From: Bosea sp. AS-1
Lineage (GTDB): Bacteria; Pseudomonadota; Alphaproteobacteria; Rhizobiales; Beijerinckiaceae
DNA length: 64,000 nucleotides
NCBI RefSeq assembly: GCF_002220095.1
Contig: NZ_CP022372.1
Coordinates: forward strand, 1,336,501-1,400,500
Direction of reading: 5' to 3'
The first letter of the stretch is position 1. The number at the start of each line of letters is the position of its first letter. Shown one piece after another: positions 22,657 through 29,558 of this stretch. The notes under the pieces are model-generated. The model worked only from the letters and a program-made list of their open reading frames with translations, searched no databases and was not told where the DNA came from. The position numbers and the translations under genes were made by a program.

Positions 22657-23073
22657 ATGCAGAAACTGGTCATCACCGCCGGCCCGTACAGCTTCGAGGG
22701 GAAGTTCGAGCTGGAAGCGGCCCCGAAGACCTGCGCCGCCTTCCTGCGGCACATGCCCTTCGTCAGCAAGATCGTCCATGTGCGCTGGAGCGGCGAGGGC
22801 GTCTGGATGCCGCTCGGCGATCTCGATTTCGGCGTCGGCTACGAGAACAACACCGCCTATCCGGCGCCGGGCCACATCATCCTCTATCCGGGCGGCGTCA
22901 GCGAGACCGAGATCCTGCTGGCCTATGGCGGCGTGCAGTTCGCCAGCAAGGCCGGGGTGCTCTCCGGCAACCACTTCATCACCCTGACCTCGGGGCTGGA
23001 GAACCTCTATACGCTCGGCCGCAAGACCCTTTGGGAAGGCGCGCAGGACATTCGCTTCGAGCTCGTCGGCTGA
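22657..23073 (+). CDS. DUF3830 family protein (cyclophilin-like fold)
   Basis: A 138-residue cytoplasmic protein of the DUF3830 family, whose members are predicted to have a cyclophilin-like barrel but no known activity. Recognisable stretches are CAAFLRHMPFVSKIVHVRWSG, LDFGVGYENNTAYPAPGHII and a late GNHFITLTSG. The ATG at 22657 follows an AGAGAGA purine run; a longer reading from 21979 only overlaps patatin. It sits alone between the patatin gene and a convergent antiporter gene. Family members are often linked to amidohydrolases or urea/allantoin-type genes, but none is adjacent here. Confidence 0.8.
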   Translation: MQKLVITAGPYSFEGKFELEAAPKTCAAFLRHMPFVSKIVHVRWSGEGVWMPLGDLDFGVGYENNTAYPAPGHIILYPGGVSETEILLAYGGVQFASKAGVLSGNHFITLTSGLENLYTLGRKTLWEGAQDIRFELVG

Positions 23074-23102
23074 GTTCGGGCCATTTCCCTTCCGAGCCCC
23101 GC

Positions 23103-23132
23103 GATCATCCCGGGGGCAAGGCCGGGATGATC
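23103..23132. repeat. REP-like palindrome, copy 1
   Basis: GATCATCCCGG and CCGGGATGATC form a perfect 11-bp stem around 8 bases, in the gap between two convergent genes. Its arms share TCATCCCGG/CCGGGATGA with the palindrome at 35295-35339, which suggests a dispersed repeat family. Confidence 0.6.
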
Positions 23133-23145
23133 AAAGGTGGAAGTT

Positions 23146-25029
23146 TCAGGCCGCTGTCGGCGTATCCGCCGGCGGCGGCGATTGCGTTTTCTGGGTTGGC
23201 TGCCTGGCGATCGCGGTCGGCTCGTTCCGAGCGGGCTCGGCCGGCGGCTCCTGCGCCGGATCGGTTTCGGCCGGTGGGGGCTCTGCCGCCGCTTTCAGGC
23301 TGCCGCAGAGCGACAGCATCGCCCGCGCGATCTCGGCCTCGCCCATGATCGTCAGCGTGGCGCCGCATTTCGTCAGATGCTCGACCTCAGCGTCCGAATG
23401 GGCGCGCGCCACGATCGGCAGACTCGTGTTTTCGGCGCGCGCCTGCTGGCAGACCTGACCGGCCTCGAAGCTGCCTGGAATGGCGACGAAGAGCCGCGTC
23501 GCCCGTCCGACCGCCGCGGCGGCCAGCACTTCGGGGTCGGCGGCATTGCCGACCAGAAGCTCGGCGCCGTCGCGCTTTGCCGTCTCGACGGCATCTGGAT
23601 TGTCCTCGATCACCAGGAGCTTGGCACCCTGCGCCAACAGCCCTGCGCCCAGGAGGCTGCCGACGCGACCGTAGCCGACCACGACGATGTGGTTCGACAG
23701 GTTGGTCGGCGTGATGTCGTGCTCCGGCTCGGCGGGCGGCTCCGGCGTTGCTTCCGCGGTGGCGGGGGCTGAGGCCGTCTCAGCGGCAGGAGCGCTCTCC
23801 GGTTTCGGCTTGGCGGTTGCGCCCTCGGTCGGCTTGAGGCGCTCCGCCAGCGCGAACATCACCGGGTTGAACAGGATCGACAGGATCGCGCCAGCAAGGA
23901 TCAGGTCGCGCCCCTGTGCCGGCAGGATGCCGAGGCTCGCGCCCAATCCCGCAAGAATGAAGGAGAATTCACCGATCTGCGCCAGCGAGGCCGAGATGGT
24001 CAGTGCCACTGCATTCGAGCGGCCGAAGGCCCGCACGATCAGCCAGGCCGCGACAGACTTGCCGATCAGGATGATGGCGAGCGTGCCGATGAGCGCCCAG
24101 GGCGCCCGGACCAGGATGCCAGGATCGAACAGCATGCCGACCGAGACGAAGAATAGCACCGCGAAAGCGTCGCGCAGCGGCAGCGTCTCCTCGGCGGCGC
24201 GCTGAGAGAGCGGCGATTCGGACAGGATCATGCCGGCGAAGAAGGCACCGAGCGCGAAGGAGACGCCGAACAGCGTGGCCGACAGGAAGGCGACGCCGAG
24301 CGCGACCGCCAGCACAGCGAGCCGGAAGAGCTCGCGCGAGCCGGTATGGGCGACCCAGTGCAGCGCCCAGGGGATGACCCGGCGCCCGACGATGAGCATG
24401 AAGGCGATGAAGGCGGCGACCTTGGCGACGGTGATGCCGAGCACGCCCCAGAGGCCGAGATCGAACTGTGCCGCGAGCGGCGAGGAGGCGCCGGGCTGTC
24501 CGCCGTTGATCGCACTGGCGACGGCCGGGATGGCGACGAGCGCCAGCACCATCGCGAGGTCCTCGACGATCAGCCAGCCGACGGCGATCTTGCCCTTTTC
24601 CGTCTGCACCAGGCGGCGTTCCTGCAGGGCGCGCAGCAGCACCACGGTACTGGCGGTGGAGAGCGCGATGCCGAAGAGGAGGCCGGCGGTCCAGTTCCAG
24701 CCGAGCAGCAGGGCGAGACCGAGGCCGAGCAGGGTCGCCACGGCGATCTGGACGATTGCGCCCGGCACGGCGATGGCTTTGACCGAGAGCAACTCCTTCA
24801 GGGAGAAGTGCAGGCCGACGCCGAACATCAGCAGGATGACGCCGATTTCCGCCAGTTCGTTGGCGAGATTCTGGTCGCCGACGAAGCCCGGCGTGAAGGG
24901 GCCGGCGGCGACGCCGGCGAGGAGATAGCCGACCAGTGGGGATATGCGTAGTTTCTGGGCGATGGCCCCGAAGACGAAAGCAAGGCCGAGGCCCGCGACA
25001 ATGATGGCGATCAGCGGGCCGTGATGCAT
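23146..25029 (-). CDS. KefB/YbaL-type monovalent cation:proton antiporter with RCK domain
   Basis: A 627-residue CPA2 antiporter. About 12 helices fill residues 1-385; the YbaL-like start is LRISPLVGYLLAGVAAGPFTPG (residues about 28-49), and GVILLMFGVGLHFSLKEL follows. A Pro/Ala-rich linker (about residues 395-430) leads to a TrkA-N/RCK domain with the Rossmann motif VVVGYGRVGSLLGAGLL, ending near 575. A second Pro/Glu-rich low-complexity tail closes the protein. It probably exports K+ or Na+ against protons and is gated by nucleotide. Transcribed alone on the minus strand; convergent with the DUF3830 gene. Confidence 0.93.
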   Translation of the reverse strand: MHHGPLIAIIVAGLGLAFVFGAIAQKLRISPLVGYLLAGVAAGPFTPGFVGDQNLANELAEIGVILLMFGVGLHFSLKELLSVKAIAVPGAIVQIAVATLLGLGLALLLGWNWTAGLLFGIALSTASTVVLLRALQERRLVQTEKGKIAVGWLIVEDLAMVLALVAIPAVASAINGGQPGASSPLAAQFDLGLWGVLGITVAKVAAFIAFMLIVGRRVIPWALHWVAHTGSRELFRLAVLAVALGVAFLSATLFGVSFALGAFFAGMILSESPLSQRAAEETLPLRDAFAVLFFVSVGMLFDPGILVRAPWALIGTLAIILIGKSVAAWLIVRAFGRSNAVALTISASLAQIGEFSFILAGLGASLGILPAQGRDLILAGAILSILFNPVMFALAERLKPTEGATAKPKPESAPAAETASAPATAEATPEPPAEPEHDITPTNLSNHIVVVGYGRVGSLLGAGLLAQGAKLLVIEDNPDAVETAKRDGAELLVGNAADPEVLAAAAVGRATRLFVAIPGSFEAGQVCQQARAENTSLPIVARAHSDAEVEHLTKCGATLTIMGEAEIARAMLSLCGSLKAAAEPPPAETDPAQEPPAEPARNEPTAIARQPTQKTQSPPPADTPTAA

Positions 25030-25200
25030 GTGTCTCCCGAAATCCGAAGGGCAAAAATCAAGCTGGTGGAATGGTTTGCAGGATGGGGTCTGACAGCATC
25101 GATTTCAACCGAAAGACGTAGATCTTTTGTGCAGCCGGAGAAGTTTTTGAGTGCAGGTCGCCATTGGCGCCTCTTCGAGGCGGAGGCGGCCTCCGCCGGC

Positions 25201-25521
25201 TCAGGCCTTGGGCTTCTCCAGCAAGACCTGGCCCTGCTTCTCGACGCCGATCTTCAGCTTCTCGGCGAAAACGGCGAGCATCCAGGGCAGGGTGACCTCG
25301 ACGCGCACCAGCGCATCCTCGACATCGACCCGGCCATGGACCGTGTGGCCCAGCGCCGCGACGCCGAAATGCAGGCTGTCGCCCTCCCAGCGTTCCTCGA
25401 CGAGCTGCATGCGGACCATGCCGAGCCGGTCGCGGATGCGGTCGATGCCGCCACGCAGGCGATTCAGCGCAGCCTCGCGGCCGAGGTCGTGGGAGATGGA
25501 GATCGAGACGGGCTTGGCCAT
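25201..25521 (-). CDS. Polyhydroxyalkanoic acid system family protein
   Basis: A 106-residue cytoplasmic protein matching the small PHA-system (PHA_gran_rgn) family, recognisable from HDLGREAALNRLRGGIDRIRDR near the N-terminus and the alternating beta pattern ending KLKIGVEKQGQVLL. Its molecular role is not established; it is associated with polyhydroxyalkanoate granule genes. The ATG at 25521 (MAKPVSIS) is preferred; the frame extends to 25596 but the extra codons lack family sequence. It lies 3-5 kb from bdhA and patatin, so several PHB-linked genes cluster here without being one operon. Confidence 0.82.
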   Translation of the reverse strand: MAKPVSISISHDLGREAALNRLRGGIDRIRDRLGMVRMQLVEERWEGDSLHFGVAALGHTVHGRVDVEDALVRVEVTLPWMLAVFAEKLKIGVEKQGQVLLEKPKA

Positions 25522-25653
25522 GGCATTCCGGAAGATGAGTGTCGGGCTGACCTGCCACATGGCAACGGCGCCGGAGGATTTCCAGCGCCGTTGCAAGAAT
25601 GGGTCGATTTGGCAAGCCGCGCTCCAGCTGAAGCGCGCAGAGAGGGAGACGGA

Positions 25654-25863
25654 TCAGCTCCGCTCGCTCAGTCGCCTCTGGCCGGTCTCGGTGACACGCC
25701 AGATCGCGCCGTCGGCCTCGACGAGGCCGCGATCCTTCAAGGCGTGAAGCATCGTCTCGTCGAAAATGAAATGCTGGGTCTCTTCCTCAATGCTCTCGAG
25801 CGCAATCCATTCGGGATCCGAGAGGATGGAGGGATGCGCGATCTGGAGGTGCTGAACCTGCAT
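25654..25863 (-). CDS. Small hypothetical protein, 69 residues
   Basis: A 69-residue acidic protein I cannot place in a named family. It has a strong ribosome site (GAAGGAG, 7 bases before the ATG), a Glu-rich first half (WIALESIEEETQHFIFDE) and a winged-helix-like second half (HALKDRGLVEADGAIWRVTE), resembling a fragment of a wHTH: helix, turn, and a short beta hairpin ending in TGQRRL. Downstream on the same strand, after 132 bases, is the PHA-system gene. A DNA-binding or protein-binding adaptor role is possible but unsupported. Confidence 0.65.
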   Translation of the reverse strand: MQVQHLQIAHPSILSDPEWIALESIEEETQHFIFDETMLHALKDRGLVEADGAIWRVTETGQRRLSERS

Positions 25864-25978
25864 AAGCGTCTCCTTCTCGTTTTGATGCCCCTGTTGCCCG
25901 CTGAAATCGCACCCAATCTGGGCGCCGTGATGGCCGAAACATTATACCTTGATGACAAGCCAATTCAGGCTTCCGGCG

Positions 25979-26003
25979 GGAACCCATCCGGCGATCATCG
26001 GTT
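25979..26003 (+). promoter_or_regulatory. EcfG-like general stress promoter (one mismatch)
   Basis: GGAAC at 25979-25983 and GGTT at 26000-26003 are separated by 16 bases, one mismatch from the EcfG sigma-factor consensus GGAAC-N16/17-CGTT of alphaproteobacteria. The ATG of the downstream ElaB-like gene begins 38 bases past the -10 element. Confidence 0.5.
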
Positions 26004-26041
26004 CACTGGCCATGATCTCTTTTGGAAATGGAGGGTCCACG

Positions 26042-26707
26042 ATGGCCACCAACAGCTTCCCGCCCGAGATGCCGAAGGACGCCGAAGAGCTGCGCGAGGA
26101 GGCCGGAGCGACGGTGCGCAGCCTGCGCGCCAAGGCGAGCGATATGGCCGACAGGGCCAGCGAGGCCGTGAAGGACCAGTACGCGCGGGCGAAGGAGGCT
26201 GTGACCGAGGCCGAACCGCTCGAGACCGCCCGTCAAGGCGGGCAGGCCGTGGTGAGCGCGGTCGAGCGGCATCCGCTCGCGGCTTTCGGGCTCGGCGCGA
26301 TCAGCGTCGGCCTCATCGCCTGGGCCACCATGCGCAGCAGCACCCCAGCCTCGCGCTGGGAGCGCTACCAGCCGGATTACGGTCGCTGGCGCAGCTGGCT
26401 GCAGGATTACGGCTCAGGCGCTGCCGAGGCTGGCGACCGGGCCATGCAGGCCGGCGGCAAATGGCTGCGCAGCCACCGCCGCGAGGCCGAGGAATACGCC
26501 GATCGCGCGAATGACTATGCGGCACGAGCCCGCGAATATGCCGATCTCGGTGGACGCATGCTGGTGAAGCGCGCCGAGCGTGAACCGGTCGCGGCGCTGA
26601 TCGGCGCCGGAATCGCGGTCTACCTCATCGGTTCGTTGCTGTCGGCGGCTTCGAGCCGCGCCGAGGCCGCGCCGGCTACGCCGCGCCGCCGGACTGGCAA
26701 GCGCTGA
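26042..26707 (+). CDS. ElaB/DUF883-like membrane-anchored stress protein
   Basis: A 221-residue protein with long charged amphipathic helices (residues 12-75 and about 105-178) and two hydrophobic segments near 79-97 and 183-203. Each hydrophobic segment is introduced by the same pattern (VERHPLAA and AEREPVAA), which resembles the C-terminal anchor of ElaB/YqjD/DUF883 proteins, so the protein looks like an internal duplication of that unit. The tail is basic (RRRTGKR). The start follows GGAGGG. An EcfG-like promoter upstream fits a general stress role. Exact family membership is uncertain. Confidence 0.75.
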   Translation: MATNSFPPEMPKDAEELREEAGATVRSLRAKASDMADRASEAVKDQYARAKEAVTEAEPLETARQGGQAVVSAVERHPLAAFGLGAISVGLIAWATMRSSTPASRWERYQPDYGRWRSWLQDYGSGAAEAGDRAMQAGGKWLRSHRREAEEYADRANDYAARAREYADLGGRMLVKRAEREPVAALIGAGIAVYLIGSLLSAASSRAEAAPATPRRRTGKR

Positions 26708-26742
26708 GGCGAGAGCGGTTCAGCGCGCCGGCCCAAAAAGAA

Positions 26743-26766
26743 AGCCCTGCGGCACGCCGCAGGGCT
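26743..26766. terminator. Bidirectional intrinsic terminator
   Basis: AGCCCTGCGGC and GCCGCAGGGCT form a perfect 11-bp stem. The minus strand continues into TTTCTTTTT, serving the lipoprotein gene that ends at 26815; the + strand side has a weaker T-rich stretch and can serve the ElaB-like gene. Confidence 0.8.
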
Positions 26767-26814
26767 GATTGTCTTGGTTTGGAGGGCACGCCCGGTGAGG
26801 AGCGGCCCGTCCGA

Positions 26815-27117
26815 TCACCACCAGTAGCGGCGCGGGCCGTAATAGCCGTAGCCACGATAGTAGTGGCGGTCGGCGCTGGCGGCGATGGCGCCACCGACGA
26901 CACCGGCGGCGACGCCAGCGGCGACGGCCGAGCCGGCCTCGTTCGACGCGCGACGGTTCTCGACATAGTTAGCCGAGCGGCACTGCTGATAAGCGCGGGT
27001 GCCGGGGCGGAAGCCCTGCGACTCGCACGTGACTTCGGCGTCGGCCATCGACTCCTGCGCGGTCTGGCAACCGGCGAGAAGAGCGGCCATGGCCCCTACG
27101 ATCAGAATGCTACGCAT
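26815..27117 (-). CDS. Small lipoprotein with Tyr-rich C-terminus
   Basis: A 100-residue predicted lipoprotein. The signal peptide MRSILIVGAMAALLAGC ends in a lipobox with acylated Cys17. The mature part has two further cysteines (about 32 and 44, likely a disulfide), a Gly/Ala-rich membrane-like segment AGVAAGVVGGAIA, and a striking aromatic tail (YYRGYGYYGPRRYWW). The ATG at 27117 follows AAAGGAA; the frame is open to 27723 but that extension overlaps the opposite-strand lipoprotein and is not coding. Similar glycine-zipper lipoproteins are common in Rhizobiales; function unknown. Confidence 0.8.
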   Translation of the reverse strand: MRSILIVGAMAALLAGCQTAQESMADAEVTCESQGFRPGTRAYQQCRSANYVENRRASNEAGSAVAAGVAAGVVGGAIAASADRHYYRGYGYYGPRRYWW

Positions 27118-27396
27118 ATTCGTTCCTTTGCAGCCTCCCATTGGCCTGCCCGGACTTAAAAGCAGCCGTGTGGGCAGGTCAAGAATGAGTGTCGGGTTTG
27201 AGTTAAGTTCGCACGGCTGTTTTGTGGCAATTGTGTCGGAATCCAGTTTGCGGCAGTCATTCGCGAAGGTCATCCATGGGGGAGACTTGCGCTTCGCAGT
27301 GATAAAGCACGTCCCGAATGGCGCCGGGCTTGCATTTGTGCGAAAGCGGCGGAACATGTGTTCGACGCTTCCGAGAGAGATCATCCGGCCGTGACG

Positions 27397-27711
27397 ATGA
27401 AGCCGCGTTTCCTGATTCTTCTGCCCGCGCTTCTGCTCGGCGCCTGCGCCTACCAGACTTCGCGCAGCAGTATCGTGGTGGTGACCAACACCCAGGGTGT
27501 CATCGAGAACTGCCAGAAGCTTGGCGAAGTCGACGGTGCGTCGGGTTTCGGCTCGGTCGTCCCGGTCGACAAAAATCGCGAAATGGCGCTGACCCGGCTC
27601 AAGATTCGCGGCGCGGAGATGGGCGGCACCCATGTCTTCTCCGACATCGCCGACATCAAATGGGCCGGCGGCAAGACCACCGGCACCGTCTACAAGTGCA
27701 ATCCGGGCTAG
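27397..27711 (+). CDS. Small lipoprotein, DUF4156-like
   Basis: A 104-residue predicted lipoprotein with signal peptide MKPRFLILLPALLLGAC (Cys17 acylated). The mature part contains the pattern ENCQKLGEVDG, then LTRLKIRGAEMGGTHVF, and a terminal cysteine in YKCNPG. This layout (Cys-x2-LGxV, then an NxA-type helix and GGxHV) resembles the DUF4156 lipoproteins of enterobacteria, a tentative match. The start may also be the GTG at 27391, two codons earlier. It is divergent from the Tyr-rich lipoprotein gene across 279 bases in which I see no further gene. Confidence 0.75.
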   Translation: MKPRFLILLPALLLGACAYQTSRSSIVVVTNTQGVIENCQKLGEVDGASGFGSVVPVDKNREMALTRLKIRGAEMGGTHVFSDIADIKWAGGKTTGTVYKCNPG

Positions 27712-27738
27712 ATTGCAGGGCAAGCCGAACGCTCCGTT

Positions 27739-27765
27739 TCATGCGATCCCCCAAAGGCCGCATGA
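27739..27765. terminator. Weak hairpin between convergent lipoprotein and iolB genes
   Basis: TCATGCG and CGCATGA form a perfect 7-bp stem around 13 bases between two convergent genes. There is no T-run, so its role in ending either transcript is uncertain. Confidence 0.3.
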
Positions 27766-27831
27766 GGCGATGGAAGCGGTAAAGCGGCGCTGGAGCGTCC
27801 TCCGTTCGAAGGAGCTCCGGTGTGGCGGTCC

Positions 27832-28629
27832 TCAGCTCTTCAGCAGCCACTCATGCTCGGCGGCGTTGTGGAATTTCCAGGTCCGCTTCGGGCCGGCCAT
27901 GACATTGAGATAATAGAGATCGTAGCCGTGGCAGGTGGCGCAGGGGTGATAGCCCTTCGGCACCAGCACGACGTCGCCATCCTCGATCGCCATGGCCTCG
28001 TCGAGGCTGCGATCATCGGTGTAGACGCGTTGGAAACCGAAGCCCTGCGGCGGGTTGAAGCGGTGGTAGTAGGTCTCCTCCAGATAGGATTCGCGCGGCA
28101 GATCGTCCTGATCGTGCTTGTGCGGCGGATAGCTGGAGGTGTTGCCGGCCGGCGTGATGACCTCGACCACCAGGAGCGAGTCCGCCGGTTCGTTCTCGGG
28201 CAGGATGTTGGTGACGTGGCGGGTGTTGGAGCCCTTGCCGCGAATCTCCTGGCCCAGATCGTCCGGCCTGATGAGGCGCACCGGCAGCCCACCGTTCAGG
28301 CCCGGCGCCGTGCAGACCGCCAGTTCGAGGTCGGTGGTGGCGGTGACGGACCAGTTCGAGCCCTGCGGGACATAGACCGACCAGGGCTTGCCTTCGAAGG
28401 GACTCATGCGCTGGCCGAGCTCGCCGAGATCAGCTCCACCTGCCGTGGCAATGCCCTTGCCGGTGACGAAGACGAGGCAAGCCTCACGGTCGCCGGTTTT
28501 CGCCGAGACCGTCTCGCCCGGTTTCAGGCGATGGAGATCGAAGCCGACATGGGTCCAGCCGGCGCTCTCCGGCGTGACGTGGGTGACGCGGCCGCTCTTG
28601 TCCTTGGGGCGAATGCGGAGATGGGACAT
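27832..28629 (-). CDS. iolB: 5-deoxy-glucuronate isomerase
   Basis: A 265-residue cupin enzyme that isomerises 5-deoxy-glucuronate to 5-dehydro-2-deoxygluconate in myo-inositol catabolism. The family signatures are visible: EVITPAGNTSSYPPHKHD with the metal-binding histidines, then ESYLEETYYHRFNPPQGFGFQRVYTDD, and the late VLVPKGYHPCATCHGYDLYYLN. Length matches IolB. It is the last gene of the iolC-iolD-iolE-iolB run, 13 bases after iolE. Confidence 0.97.
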   Translation of the reverse strand: MSHLRIRPKDKSGRVTHVTPESAGWTHVGFDLHRLKPGETVSAKTGDREACLVFVTGKGIATAGGADLGELGQRMSPFEGKPWSVYVPQGSNWSVTATTDLELAVCTAPGLNGGLPVRLIRPDDLGQEIRGKGSNTRHVTNILPENEPADSLLVVEVITPAGNTSSYPPHKHDQDDLPRESYLEETYYHRFNPPQGFGFQRVYTDDRSLDEAMAIEDGDVVLVPKGYHPCATCHGYDLYYLNVMAGPKRTWKFHNAAEHEWLLKS

Positions 28630-28642
28630 TGCGGTCCTCCGT

Positions 28643-29527
28643 TCAGGCCAGTCCAGCTTCCTTGATGAAGCGCGTCAGGTTGGCGTGGCCGAGCTTGGCA
28701 TAGGTTGCCGGCTCCGCCTTCTTCGGATCCTGCTCGGCCTCGACCACGATCCAACCGGAATAGCCCTGCAGCTCCTTGAGCACGCGGGCATAGTCGATGA
28801 GGCCGTCACCCGGGACGGTGTAGACGCCCGCGAGCACGGATTCGAGGAAGGACCAGTCCTCGCGATTGGAGCGCCACATCACCTCCTCGCGGATGTCCTT
28901 GCAGTGGACGTGGTGGATGCGTGCCTTCCAGTGACGGGCGACGCGGGCGGGATCGCCGCCGCCCCAGGTGGCGTGCCCGGTGTCGAGCAGCAGGCCAACG
29001 GTCGGGCCGGTGACGCCCATGAACCGGTCGATCTCGGCCTCCGTCTGCACCACCGTGCCCATATGGTGGTGGTAGACGAGCTGCAGGCCGTATTCAGCCT
29101 TCACGGCTTCCGCGAAATGGGTGTAGCGCGCGCCGAATTCGTCCCAACGGTTCTTCGGCAGGACGGGCCGGGCCGAGAGCGGCCGGGTGATGTCGGAATG
29201 GATCGCGTTCGAGGTCTCGGCCGCGATCAGCACCGAGCAGCCCATGTCGCGCAGCAGCGTCGCATGGGCCTTCACGGCTTCCATCTCGGCCGCGACGTCG
29301 CGGACGAGCAGTTCGGTCGAGTACCAGCCCGAGACCAGAGCATGGCCATGGGCTTCGAGGATCGGCTTCAGCTTGGCAGCTTCGCGCGGAAACTTGTTGC
29401 CGAGCTCCATGCCAATGAAACCGGCCTCGCGGGCCTCCTTCAGGCAGGTCTCGAGCGGGATGTCGCCGCCGATCTCCAGCATATCGTCATTCGACCAGCC
29501 GATGGGGTTCGCGCCGATGCGGATCAT
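28643..29527 (-). CDS. iolE: Inosose dehydratase (2-keto-myo-inositol dehydratase)
   Basis: A 294-residue TIM-barrel enzyme of the xylose-isomerase-like family, dehydrating scyllo-inosose (2-keto-myo-inositol) to the diketone used by IolD. It begins MIRIGANPIGWSNDDMLEIGG, the recognisable IolE start. Metal-ligand regions include GMELGNKFP, YHHHMGT, DTGHATWGGGDP and the HHVHCKDIR motif, with VVEAEQDP close to the end. Length is typical. It sits 31 bases after iolD and 13 before iolB. Confidence 0.97.
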   Translation of the reverse strand: MIRIGANPIGWSNDDMLEIGGDIPLETCLKEAREAGFIGMELGNKFPREAAKLKPILEAHGHALVSGWYSTELLVRDVAAEMEAVKAHATLLRDMGCSVLIAAETSNAIHSDITRPLSARPVLPKNRWDEFGARYTHFAEAVKAEYGLQLVYHHHMGTVVQTEAEIDRFMGVTGPTVGLLLDTGHATWGGGDPARVARHWKARIHHVHCKDIREEVMWRSNREDWSFLESVLAGVYTVPGDGLIDYARVLKELQGYSGWIVVEAEQDPKKAEPATYAKLGHANLTRFIKEAGLA

Positions 29528-29558
29528 GTCAGGGGTCTTTCTCGCCTAGGGAACGGCT

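Noticed and set aside
26815..27723. Lipoprotein frame extending to 302 codons
   Set aside because: The extension overlaps the opposite-strand lipoprotein and lacks signal sequence; the inner ATG at 27117 has a ribosome site and a lipobox.
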